This document shows positions 9,301 to 15,849 of a DNA stretch of 64,000 bases, in pieces. Below the pieces are notes generated by a model. The model was not told where the DNA came from and searched no databases. It saw nothing but the letters and a program-made list of their open reading frames with translations. The number at the start of each line of letters is the position of its first letter. Positions within the stretch are counted from its first letter, which is position 1. The DNA comes from Clostridia bacterium (GTDB taxonomy: Bacteria; Bacillota; Clostridia; Oscillospirales; CAG-272), in assembly GCA_017407835.1 (NCBI GenBank), contig JAFQVV010000037.1, forward strand, positions 1 through 64,000, given 5' to 3'. A program made the position numbers and the translations under genes.

Positions 9301-11080
9301 CGGTCTGCGCATGGAGGAGATTTGCCTTGTGCTCGTTGAAGAAGATGCGCAGCAGCTCGCCCGGCGTGGATGCCTGCTGTGTGTCCTTGAGACGGATGAA
9401 AATGGATAGGAAAAGCGGAAGGCGGAGCGTTTGCAGCAAAATCGGATCGGTCAAAACAGCGTTGACCTTCGACTCGGGAAAGTGCAGGGAGAGGTAATCG
9501 CGGATTGTGCCGTCATCCAATCCGCAGAGATCATAACGGGCAATATTGTCCCCCAAAATGATGCGGTCATCTACACGGCCGGTGAGGATGATTTTTACAT
9601 TGGGGCAGGTTCCCACCATCATGGCAATCTCTTGCTGTACCATGACAGCAATCGGCGGCATATCGTCATCGGGAACCAAGCGACTGAGTTCGTTTAAGCC
9701 GTCGAGCAGAAGTGTGATGGCAGGAAAAGGATTGTTCTGCTTGAGCAGTTGATCGATTTTGGGCAGAATGAGGGCATCTTCCGCGGTAAATACCGAGTCA
9801 AGTACAGCTGTTTCATCCGAGTTGGCATTGCTTTTTTCCTCATCAAAGATCAGCCGGTAAACAGAACGTCTGATAAATGAGGAAACGCCTCCGCGGTACA
9901 ATGTGCCGTTTTGATCGGGCGCGGTGGAGAGATCGAGATAGAGCGGGATGCTGCCGGGAGCAGGGGATTTGCCCTGTGCATCGTATGCTTTTTGCAGAAT
10001 ACGGTAGAGTGCTGTTGTTTTGCCCGCGCCGCCTTGGCCGAAGAGGATGCAGTGTTTATGCCCATCCTCCTCCAGTGAGTCAAGCAGCAGCCGCACATCC
10101 GCATCCGTTCCATGGGGATGGATGCAGATGGGGAAGAGCTTGTCCGGTTCCTTGCCCGACGAGAAACAGTGGAGCGGGATAATCCCCTCGGTGGCGGGTT
10201 TGCGTACCGCACTTTTCCATGCCTGCTTGCCTGCGTCCCACAAAACGGTTCGAGGAATGATGGGCGGTGTGTCGGGATTCGGCTGATTGGGTGTTAGCGC
10301 AGTTGCTTGGATTAAATCGTCGCTGAAGTTTTCCAGTTCATCGGAGGAAAACAACGTGATCTTTTGACCTGTGGAGGGATCAATGATGCCGGCTTTTCCC
10401 TTTTTTATATAATCTTCCCCGGAATACTTGATAGCGACAGAAAAGGCTGCAGCAATATAGGCAATCGCGTAATTTTCGATAGATTCTCGATTCTCATGGG
10501 GCAGAATTGCATTGAGTGCATCCAGCTTTTCTTTGAGGTGTTTGGCTTCTCGCTCATCGATGAGGTTGGGATATTCGCTGAACAGGTGCTCCAGCCGTCT
10601 GACGGAGGAGAGGAGTTTGAGATCGAGTCTTCGGATGCGTGCCTGCAAATTGTAACGGGGAAGCAGCAGCGTTTCGACAGTGATGGAATCATAGGGATAT
10701 TTTGTATCCTCCTGCAGTTCATCGCGCAGGACGGAAAGGAAGCTGCTGCTCGACGAGGCGCATTGCCGGAAGCAGTCGAGGATGATCTCGGGGGTGAACT
10801 GTCCGTCGGGGCAGGCTGCATGCAGTCGGCGAACGAGATCAAAATCGTTGTCTTCAGCAGACAGCGTGCCCAGCAGCGACAAAATATCGTCTTTGAGCGC
10901 CCGTTTGGTCAGCGTGTAATCGCTTGCGGAATTTTTGGGGAAAAATCCGCGACGTTCGCCGATTTTTCTTCCCTCAAGCAGCAGACTGCAGGCGTTGCCT
11001 TTGCTCAGTTTGGTGTTGTTGTGGACGGCTGCATAATAGAAAATCGAAAAATTGAAGCGGGTGATTGGCAGTGTTTTCAT
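6305..11080 (-). CDS. STAND NTPase: unknown N-terminal domain, NACHT, pentapeptide-like linker, WD40 propellers
   Basis: This 1591-aa protein has an N-terminal region of ~330 residues that is largely helical and unrecognised. A NACHT module follows, with Walker A GQGGAGKTT (348-356) and Walker B ITLLLDGLNEL (Asp about 460). Next come a helical region, a short pentapeptide-like stretch (GKDLSGLDLSALDLRHCSL, about 870-905) and roughly 14 WD40 repeats (about 910-1591; e.g. SASLDGTAKLWDT, TASADGTAKIWNL). Known family behaviour: STAND proteins sense a ligand through C-terminal repeats, oligomerise on ATP binding and fire an N-terminal effector; bacterial NACHT proteins include antiphage immune receptors. 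ATG 11080 was chosen because GGAGG lies 8 bp upstream; the longer frame begins inside the promoter. It has its own promoter and terminator. A defence role is inferred; a general signalling role is possible. Confidence 0.9.
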   Translation of the reverse strand: MKTLPITRFNFSIFYYAAVHNNTKLSKGNACSLLLEGRKIGERRGFFPKNSASDYTLTKRALKDDILSLLGTLSAEDNDFDLVRRLHAACPDGQFTPEIILDCFRQCASSSSSFLSVLRDELQEDTKYPYDSITVETLLLPRYNLQARIRRLDLKLLSSVRRLEHLFSEYPNLIDEREAKHLKEKLDALNAILPHENRESIENYAIAYIAAAFSVAIKYSGEDYIKKGKAGIIDPSTGQKITLFSSDELENFSDDLIQATALTPNQPNPDTPPIIPRTVLWDAGKQAWKSAVRKPATEGIIPLHCFSSGKEPDKLFPICIHPHGTDADVRLLLDSLEEDGHKHCILFGQGGAGKTTALYRILQKAYDAQGKSPAPGSIPLYLDLSTAPDQNGTLYRGGVSSFIRRSVYRLIFDEEKSNANSDETAVLDSVFTAEDALILPKIDQLLKQNNPFPAITLLLDGLNELSRLVPDDDMPPIAVMVQQEIAMMVGTCPNVKIILTGRVDDRIILGDNIARYDLCGLDDGTIRDYLSLHFPESKVNAVLTDPILLQTLRLPLFLSIFIRLKDTQQASTPGELLRIFFNEHKANLLHAQTEEIYTIQQRNQQIEQNVKKMAIGRPRHRLTAEMQAFILDFILPELAWRMGERLWINISDMEKAVTAILSDRSETSVRGYAGTVAFKQYCDPYNPEKHTDHIAEALESLGINQRNMLNTRTLTDKIIAYCVSTLGILEKDGLKFRFVHQTFRDYFASVKVTNTFKIAAAAWEIAQTQWDEEKSLTQQAAFACLFVVLGKAPLPTALRRMVGESLGEHRNIPLFRDGRWIAPPRAEDDPRRLCEQMLTLCRGKTEDTVGYTVFNLIKILGEGRGKDLSGLDLSALDLRHCSLNGIRLSRPGLAARFDGARLDRESLFPTGHNSFITSIAYHPNPDSHTLLSASLDGTAKLWDTRTGGCIGTLRGHTDVVLSAVYHPQNPDLALTASADGTAKIWNLRTRECTDTLENIGSDYPHAVYSHDGTVIATAGEDIEVKLWRRSANTTEPCSTMTAKPYTCFKTLPAGCGLIKHIQFHPKKSRLMAVCSGNRIKIWSLEQDTHIEKTIDQDDEITYAFYSPDGSKIILSRRLSQQITILDADTLAPLPNPIENETYTNLCRFSPDGTKIVSIGANLVVWDADSHEELLRISSISKFNHNTNLLFSPDSRFIATADASSVDIYDAETGIRCAGLTGFWKSVTAAVYSPTGDGFAMASEDGSIKLWTKIPSMPSAYACISTILQEHAPVLAVYHPDPDVGQILTSSELGGVNIWDISTQVCKYALDTDDFSTYALYGRDGSSVVLACSAANIGFAVWDYLHDELIPSGCQSTFAMENPNSPSNRANSEQSGGRYLSIDIDETQLSIWNEPSGNPSRCIPSSGVGSAAHSTPLRNFLSAVFKNRFMSAVYSHDGSMILTAQHDGTVSLWDADMNTCLSSIDFPNPPISFAFFNHDSTRVIALESYHTLHFFEVKGDKLLERETISLHIPDAQINSAVFSPDGRHVLTALSDGTCKIWDADTYQCLQTIPNIPGLFVQGVDFSTLAESTFTEEDRQHLRMYGAKIDNPT

Positions 11081-11129
11081 GGTGTTGTCCTCCCCCGAAG
11101 TGTTGACGGTAAGGATAAAATTCATCTTC

Positions 11130-11158
11130 ATTATACCATACAATACAATATTTGACAA
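11130..11158 (-). promoter_or_regulatory. Promoter of the NACHT/WD40 gene
   Basis: On the minus strand TTGTCA and a perfect TATAAT are separated by 17 bp, ending 50 bp before the chosen start. It lies downstream of the terminator closing the JAMM operon, so the STAND gene is transcribed independently. Confidence 0.75.
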
Positions 11159-11172
11159 GGGTATACATGGGC

Positions 11173-11213
11173 AAAAAGAGAGGGCTTCCTTTGCCGGAAG
11201 TCATCTCTTTTTT
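11173..11213 (-). terminator. Terminator of the JAMM/unknown-gene operon
   Basis: A hairpin pairs aaaaagaga with tctctttttt and cttcc with ggaag, with small internal mismatches. On the minus strand it ends in a T-run. It lies just after the stop of the 207-aa gene and before the NACHT promoter. Confidence 0.75.
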
Positions 11214-11219
11214 GTCCGA

Positions 11220-11843
11220 TCATATGTGGAGTGGATGGGTGCCGACGACCGTGCGGGAGAATGCACGCTGCAATGCCCGCAGCTGCAATTCTATCGCGTC
11301 CAGCTGTGCTTGGCAGTGTGTGCAGTCGGTCTCGTCCTCCTCATCCTCCAACGGATCGTCGTTGAGCTGCGCGAGGCATTGTTTTATCTTTTCCATGAAG
11401 CCGGATGGCGGCTTATCGGTGAGGGTGCTGTCCTGATGGCGGCACTCATCCAAGAGAAGAAAGGTGCGCAGACTTGTGTTAGTGATGCCATTTGGGGGAA
11501 TGCCGTCAGGGAAAACAAAGAGCGTGGGGAGCCGATTTACGCGCCGCACCGAGAGAATGACGGTCAGCTCAAACTGGAGCGCATCGCCCAGTACATCATC
11601 GGGATGAGGCAGGGCTGCAATCAGCAGAGCGGGGGAACAGAATTTGTCGTAAAACCGGTGCTGTTCGCGGGAGATAAGGGCGTCTTTGATCTCCCGTGTG
11701 AGCTTCTCGGGGGTGATGGAGACAGCGTCGATTTCGCTTTGGGCAATTTCCCGGGCGGTCGCTTCGGGGGTGGGATCGGTGATACTGATGACGGGGAGAT
11801 AGGGCAGCAGATTGCGCCAATCGTCTCTTGTGCAGGTAATCAT
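11220..11843 (-). CDS. Hypothetical protein next to the STAND NTPase
   Basis: I do not recognise this 207-aa family. It is predicted soluble with no signal peptide or membrane segment. The first ~150 residues look alpha/beta (FELTVILSVRRVNRLPTLFVF is a likely core strand pair). Residues ~155-175 are very acidic (LEDEEDETD) and run into CTHC and a C-terminal helix. It starts with a perfect AGGAGG site 14 bp after the preceding gene and is the last gene before the terminator. The conserved order with the JAMM peptidase and the STAND NTPase suggests a shared process, but no catalytic residues are evident. Confidence 0.7.
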   Translation of the reverse strand: MITCTRDDWRNLLPYLPVISITDPTPEATAREIAQSEIDAVSITPEKLTREIKDALISREQHRFYDKFCSPALLIAALPHPDDVLGDALQFELTVILSVRRVNRLPTLFVFPDGIPPNGITNTSLRTFLLLDECRHQDSTLTDKPPSGFMEKIKQCLAQLNDDPLEDEEDETDCTHCQAQLDAIELQLRALQRAFSRTVVGTHPLHI

Positions 11844-11857
11844 GGTAGTCCTCCTGT

Positions 11858-12598
11858 TTATGTTTGATCGGAATAGATGGGTTCGGGGTAGGATCGATGC
11901 CCGTCCACGCTGTGGACGGTGACGGCAAAGCCATGCTTGGCGAGCGTGTAGAGAATGGTGTAAAATCGCTCGAAAATCACGGCAAATTCCTCGGGGGAGC
12001 GGGGCAGGACAGAATCAAAATCGAGATATTGGGCTTGATACCACCGTTCTGCTAAGGACAGCCCCTGTGGCAGCGGACTATGGTTGACGCCCGCATATTT
12101 GCGGTCAATGGCATCGATGAGGGGATAAAATTCCATGATTTCGGTACAGTGGGCTTCGGTGATATTGCCGGTGCGCCGAATTTGCGTCAGGGCGGGCAGC
12201 TCTTCGTGCAGCAGGGTGAGAATGCGCTCCTCGGCGCGGGAGAGGGTGTATGTGGCGGGGATGGGATTGTCGGGATTCTTTCCCCTGCCCACATCGGCAA
12301 TTTTGGCATATTGGAAGCGAAGCAGCGCCCGAATGATTTGCAGGCGCAGCCCAAACTCCGTAAAGTCGCTGTCGGCATCCTCTGCACTGTACCATTTCTG
12401 TGCAAGGCTGTCGTCTCCGCCGTTGAAGCGTGGGTCAATCCAGTTGATCAGGGGAGTCAGCGACCGAATGAACAACAAATGATCGGGGGTGAGGGTGTCG
12501 GGGGTGACATCGAGAAGGTGCTTGTGCTCGTCAAGCTCTTGCTTGAGTTGGGTTAAGATGGCATCATCCACGATGATGCTGCGGTGAATACGTCCCAT
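11858..12598 (-). CDS. Hypothetical protein with an internal duplication
   Basis: This 246-aa helical protein is built from two related halves of roughly 100 residues. Half one (about 13-105) has ILTQLKQEL ... LTPLINWIDPRF ... SLAQKWYSAEDADSDF. Half two (about 122-225) has ILTLLHEEL ... FYPLIDAIDRKY ... SLAERWYQAQYLDFDS. I know no named family with this SLAxxWYxAxxxDxD signature. There is no signal peptide or transmembrane helix, so it should be cytoplasmic. The start has an AGGAGG site, and it lies 21 bp after the JAMM gene and 14 bp before the 207-aa gene. A tandem-domain adaptor or substrate-binding role is only a guess. Confidence 0.72.
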   Translation of the reverse strand: MGRIHRSIIVDDAILTQLKQELDEHKHLLDVTPDTLTPDHLLFIRSLTPLINWIDPRFNGGDDSLAQKWYSAEDADSDFTEFGLRLQIIRALLRFQYAKIADVGRGKNPDNPIPATYTLSRAEERILTLLHEELPALTQIRRTGNITEAHCTEIMEFYPLIDAIDRKYAGVNHSPLPQGLSLAERWYQAQYLDFDSVLPRSPEEFAVIFERFYTILYTLAKHGFAVTVHSVDGHRSYPEPIYSDQT

Positions 12599-12619
12599 GG
12601 GGGCCTCCTTGTGATAAAG

Positions 12620-13093
12620 TTAGTTCTCGGGGAATTGACAGTGGGGAAGAGCGGGGTCAATGACGATGTGCACGGCTTCGATGGAACAGGTCTCTTCCTC
12701 TCCATGCAGGAACGCACGGAAGATGGAGAGCTCCTTCTGATGAAACAAGCCGAGATATAGGCTTTGCATTTGGTTCTCGCGTAAGATTTTTGCGGCAGAG
12801 CGAAGATCAAGCGAGGAAAGGGAGGAAAAACCGTCGTGGTGTGAGTGAATGATGCCGGCGAAGTGATGCTTGTTATTCATGCTCATCCATTGTCCGACGA
12901 TGGCAGAGATGCGGTCGCAGGTGGGCGTGTAATATGCCTTACCGATGCCGGCGTTACGGTCAAACCACACTTGCGTGATATTGGTGGGATCTGCATCGGG
13001 GGCGCCGATGATTGCCCCACATTCGGGGGGATGACTGCCGACAGTCATATAGAGTGTTTCATAGACGGCGGGGGAGATGCGAAGCGTTTGCAC
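12620..13093 (-). CDS. JAMM/JAB (Mov34-MPN-like) metallopeptidase
   Basis: This 157-aa protein carries a complete JAMM zinc signature: Glu24 (in PPECGAIIG), His83 and His85 in IIHSHHDGFSSLSSLD, Ser93 and Asp96, i.e. E-xn-HSH-x7-S-x2-D. Proteins of this fold cleave isopeptide or peptide bonds after ubiquitin-like modifiers, or process sulfur-carrier or toxin-like substrates. Bacterial versions often sit with E1/E2-like enzymes, but none is encoded here. I chose GTG 13093 because an AGGAGGT site lies 9 bp upstream; the longer TTG frame lacks a site. It is flanked by a Cys-rich mini-protein and the duplicated 246-aa protein in one operon. The substrate is unknown. Confidence 0.88.
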   Translation of the reverse strand: MQTLRISPAVYETLYMTVGSHPPECGAIIGAPDADPTNITQVWFDRNAGIGKAYYTPTCDRISAIVGQWMSMNNKHHFAGIIHSHHDGFSSLSSLDLRSAAKILRENQMQSLYLGLFHQKELSIFRAFLHGEEETCSIEAVHIVIDPALPHCQFPEN

Positions 13094-13141
13094 GGTAAGA
13101 TAACCTCCTGTGGCAGGTGTGGAAGAAAATGTGATGAGCAA

Positions 13142-13429
13142 TCAGCAGCAGTGGAATCGGATGGGATCGGCGAAATCGCAATGGCGAATGCACCACTCGG
13201 GGGAGTGGAAGAAAGGACAGGTGGAGCAGTATTTTCGGATTGCCCCGGTAAGGTGATCCTCGAAGAAGCTTTCCTCGGGCAGGGGGCTTGGGGGTGGCGG
13301 AAGATAGTGGGTACAGGCGCGCTTGTCGGGATGAAAGTTGGCTTTGTGAAAGTCGCATTTGTTTTCATCGAGAAGATAATGGAGACAGCTGCCGCAGCGG
13401 CCGAGGTCGAAGTCGTGGTGATCTTTCAT
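13142..13429 (-). CDS. Cys-rich putative zinc-binding mini-protein, two motif copies
   Basis: This 95-aa protein contains two cysteine clusters: CGSCLHY...CDFHKANFHPDKRACTHY, then YCSTCPFF...CIRHCDF...FHCC. Both fit CxxCx(Y/F/H)...C..H...C, a likely zinc-binding pattern. The first cluster resembles the one in the upstream 72-aa protein. ATG 13429 has an AGGAG site; the longer frame upstream is not supported. The JAMM gene starts 48 bp downstream. It is predicted cytoplasmic. Such clusters often mediate protein or nucleic-acid contacts; the role here is unknown. Confidence 0.65.
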   Translation of the reverse strand: MKDHHDFDLGRCGSCLHYLLDENKCDFHKANFHPDKRACTHYLPPPPSPLPEESFFEDHLTGAIRKYCSTCPFFHSPEWCIRHCDFADPIRFHCC

Positions 13430-13523
13430 GGTGATTCTCCTGTTGATTGAAATGATGTTGGGTGGTGAGGGGCGCCGAAGCGCCCCTCGGTACGGTAGGG
13501 ATGTGTAATAACAAAACTGGAAA

Positions 13524-13742
13524 TTACTGGAAATAACTACACGGCCACTTGTCGGGGTCGGTCCACGTTTTGTGCTTGTAGCACCACGAACCCGAGTAAT
13601 GATCACAGTCTCGACAAGTTGCCGCGGCGAAGCAGCAGCTGGGGAGACGGAAGGCGGGGACAGGGGCGGTGCACAGATCAGCAGTGGTGACGGGGGTGTT
13701 GACGGTGATGGCTGCAGCGGCAGCAGAGAGGTTGTTTTTCAT
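13524..13742 (-). CDS. Cys-rich mini-protein related to its downstream neighbour
   Basis: This 72-aa protein has an Ala/Thr-rich N-terminal half and a C-terminal cluster CRDCDHYSGSWCYKHKTW...DKWPCSYF. The spacing CxxCxHY-x4/5-C-xxH-x5-8-DK-x-x-C-x-x-(Y/F) matches the 95-aa protein encoded next. A GGAGAA ribosome binding site precedes ATG 13742. It is the first gene of the proposed operon that leads to the JAMM peptidase. It could be a zinc-ribbon-like adaptor or a very short exported peptide; I cannot decide. Confidence 0.6.
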   Translation of the reverse strand: MKNNLSAAAAAITVNTPVTTADLCTAPVPAFRLPSCCFAAATCRDCDHYSGSWCYKHKTWTDPDKWPCSYFQ

Positions 13743-13868
13743 GGTGATTTCTCCTTTTTTGTTGTTTGTTGTGGATTGTTTGTTGTTGGATGCGGATGGG
13801 ATGGGGAGGAGGAGGGAATGGAACCTCCTCTCGATTTCCTCCTCCCCGGATGGGAGCTTACATGTATT

Positions 13869-13896
13869 ATGATAACGATTTTTGGTGTGGAATCAA
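13869..13896 (-). promoter_or_regulatory. Possible promoter for the mini-protein/JAMM operon
   Basis: On the minus strand TTGATT and TATCAT are separated by 16 bp, about 125 bp upstream of the 72-aa gene. It is a weaker match than the other promoters in the window. Confidence 0.35.
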
Positions 13897-13956
13897 GTGG
13901 GCTGTCACCGCAATTTGACACACAGGGACACAATTGCCGTGAGCGCCGCCGGGTGC

Positions 13957-15060
13957 TTAATTGAAGGTGCTGATGGGGTTGTTGCCGTTGTTGAGCCAGA
14001 AATATTTTGTTGTTCTGACATCAACGTGCAGCCAGCCGCTTGAGCCGTCGGAGGGTTCGTAGAGGCCGATGCCCTTTACCCCGAGAGACTCGCAATAACG
14101 CGCCACCTCCCAGAGGTCGACACCGGCAATATAGATGTCGGCAGCGTTGCCCTTGGTGTGCAGAGAGCCCGGCTCTCCTCCCACGCGAGCGTTATGCGAT
14201 ACCGTTCTATAGCCCGATGTGATGATGACGGGGCCGAACTCCCGGCGCAAATCCTCCAGCAATGCGGCCAGTTTGTCGTTGATGAGAATGGTATCAGCGC
14301 CATCCTTGCTTGCATATTCGCGGACGCGGAAATGCTCTGTGATATAGTCTCGACCATCGGCAGCCAGCGAATAGGTTACAACTTTTGACTTGGTTTGGGC
14401 AAACAGGGAGTCGGGAATGTCGGGGCCTTCCACACGGAAGGTCGTTTCGAGAAGAAGCTTCTCGGTCCCCGATGCGTCGGCGGCTTCCACTGAAAAGATA
14501 TACTTGCCTGCCGAAAGAGATCCGAACTTGATGTACTTATCCAACTTGCTGATGTTGTAACTGGTATTGTTGGGCTTGGCGCTCTTCGAGATCACGGGAT
14601 CATCGTTACCCGAGGGGGTGATGGCGACAGTGACTTTGGTGATCTTGTAATTGGATGTGATCTTGCCCGAGATGGAGTAGCTCTCGCCCTCCTCGAGTAC
14701 ATCGGGATCGTACTTGCCGGAGCCCAGCGAAAGGGTGCTTGCCGTGGAGGAGAGCTTTTCATACTCGGCGATCAGCTTTTTCCAGGTCTTGGACCCGCAG
14801 ACACCGTCGACGGTGAGGCCGAACTCTTCTTGAAAGCGTTTGAGCAGGGCGAGGGTTGCGGGGCCGAATTTGTTGTCGACGCTGATGTCTTCTTCTTCGT
14901 CCATTACGGCATTGAGCATGGTTTGCATGAGACCGACTTCTTCACCCCTGCTGCCGTAGCGCAGGGTTTTGTAGGAGGCGGCGTGGACGGATACGAGGGA
15001 TGCGGTCAGGATGGCTGCGATCATCATCAGAGCCAGAAGGGATTTTGCGATTCTTTTCAT
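13957..15060 (-). CDS. Secreted peptidoglycan-binding M15-type carboxypeptidase-like protein
   Basis: This 367-aa protein starts with a signal peptide (MKRIAKSLLALMMIAAILTA, cut near VHAAS). A PG_binding_1 repeat follows (about 30-100; LRYGSRGEEVGLMQ, FGPATLALLKRFQ). Then come a beta-sandwich linker and a C-terminal M15_3-like peptidase with the zinc-ligand motifs SLHTKGNAADI and WLHVDV. Members cleave D-Ala-D-Ala or related peptidoglycan peptide bonds outside the cell. ATG 15060 is preceded by GGAGAA, and the longer upstream frame has no signal peptide. It stands alone between the mini-protein operon and the att site at 15425. It may or may not belong to the JAMM/STAND block. Confidence 0.87.
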   Translation of the reverse strand: MKRIAKSLLALMMIAAILTASLVSVHAASYKTLRYGSRGEEVGLMQTMLNAVMDEEEDISVDNKFGPATLALLKRFQEEFGLTVDGVCGSKTWKKLIAEYEKLSSTASTLSLGSGKYDPDVLEEGESYSISGKITSNYKITKVTVAITPSGNDDPVISKSAKPNNTSYNISKLDKYIKFGSLSAGKYIFSVEAADASGTEKLLLETTFRVEGPDIPDSLFAQTKSKVVTYSLAADGRDYITEHFRVREYASKDGADTILINDKLAALLEDLRREFGPVIITSGYRTVSHNARVGGEPGSLHTKGNAADIYIAGVDLWEVARYCESLGVKGIGLYEPSDGSSGWLHVDVRTTKYFWLNNGNNPISTFN

Positions 15061-15384
15061 GGTGGGTTCTCCTTTTTTGTTTTTTATTTTTTTGCCTCCC
15101 CTCGGGCGGCAGGGTTTGTGGTTTGCACCTATATCATGCCATATCGGGTTTGTGTTTGCAACAACGCCCAAGTATGGGCTTTGACACAACCGGACACAAA
15201 AGCAAAAAACTTTGGAATTTATGCGTTTTGAGGCTTTTGTGAGAGCTGAATTTACAGAAATTTGGCAGAGAAGCCGTAAGCCATCGCGTTTATGCCAAAA
15301 TCACCGAGCTGGTGAAAAATCGCCCAAGCAGGGCTGTCTAAACGGGAACAGATGGATATAGACGCAAGCCTTGTTCCACGAAAA

Positions 15385-15425
15385 AAAGAAAGCCTTGAAA
15401 ACATTATGTTTTCAAGGCTTTCTTT
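15385..15425 (-). terminator. Displaced tRNA terminator at the outer att copy
   Basis: A perfect long stem (aaagaaagccttgaaaac / gttttcaaggctttcttt) is followed on the minus strand by a T-run. It sits immediately 3' of the tRNA-fMet half-copy at 15425, as expected of the original tRNA terminator moved away by integration. Confidence 0.8.
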
Positions 15426-15470
15426 GGTTGCGGGGGTGGGATTTGAACCTCACGACCTCCGGGTTATGAG
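15425..15470 (-). other. att-like 46-bp copy of the tRNA-fMet 3' half (outer copy)
   Basis: These 46 bp are identical to the intact tRNA-fMet gene at 37153 from the CCA end back to the anticodon loop, in the same orientation. They then diverge. The next ~70 bp are instead shared with the copy at 30574. This is the usual layout of an attachment site left by a tyrosine-recombinase element that uses a tRNA 3' half. The stretch 15061-15849 otherwise holds only regulatory signals and no convincing gene. Confidence 0.85.
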
Positions 15471-15659
15471 GGCTTCCGGCAACCCCCGGATTGCCATCCA
15501 CCGCCTCGACAGGACGGGCGCGTGATGCGAAAAACCGACCGTTTCCGCCGAACCCAGACAGACTGATTTTAATACCACACCCGGTTGAGGAGAATGGCTT
15601 CACTTAAATAAGCTTTTTGTCAGGGCGGTGGTGGAAGTAGTTCCGTTTTCCCCGGTTGA

Positions 15660-15688
15660 TTGACAAACCCATCGGGATGTGGTACAAT
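15660..15688 (+). promoter_or_regulatory. Strong promoter of a short terminated transcript
   Basis: A perfect TTGACA, a 17-bp spacer and TACAAT are visible. The predicted start near 15695 is followed within ~50 bp by a terminator hairpin. Confidence 0.65.
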
Positions 15689-15694
15689 AAACGC

Positions 15695-15746
15695 AGCACA
15701 GAACGGATGGCCTAACGGATTTCGGTTGCATCGATCTGTGTTTTTT
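15695..15746 (+). ncRNA. Candidate ~52-nt terminated leader or small RNA
   Basis: Starting just after the promoter at 15660, the sequence forms an imperfect stem (cacaga-cg-atg / cat-cg-tctgtg) that ends in TTTTTT at 15741-15746. It could be a small RNA or an attenuator upstream of the kinase operon. Alternatively the hairpin is a leftover terminator of a lost gene. Confidence 0.4.
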
Positions 15747-15776
15747 CTGTCGCTATGGCATGATGGGCCGCGGGGA

Positions 15777-15820
15777 GGTAAAATCCATACTACGGCGACG
15801 GCGGCCAAAGGTAGTATAAT
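15777..15820 (+). promoter_or_regulatory. Kinase-operon promoter with shared 20-bp element
   Basis: The element ggtaaaatccatactacggc is followed 18 bp later by a perfect TATAAT. The same element (19 of 20 bases) lies exactly 18 bp before TATAAT at 22204-22247. There is no standard -35 box, so the element probably binds an activator, repressor or alternative sigma factor. Confidence 0.6.
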
Positions 15821-15849
15821 AAAGTATTAAAAACAAAGTAGGTGTTGGT

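Noticed and set aside
12620..13093. Full bacterial ubiquitin-like conjugation operon
   Set aside because: No E1 (ThiF-type), E2 or ubiquitin-like gene was found around the JAMM gene on either strand.
15244..15342. Short plus-strand frame ending at the TAA near 15342 (ELNLQKFGREAVSHRV...)
   Set aside because: Only ~31 codons after a stop, with no start codon; it may be a gene scrap at the island edge but cannot be supported.
15425..15470. Second and third tRNA-fMet genes at 15425 and 30574
   Set aside because: Only the 3' half is present; the D-arm and 5' acceptor strand are replaced by unrelated sequence, so they cannot fold as tRNAs.
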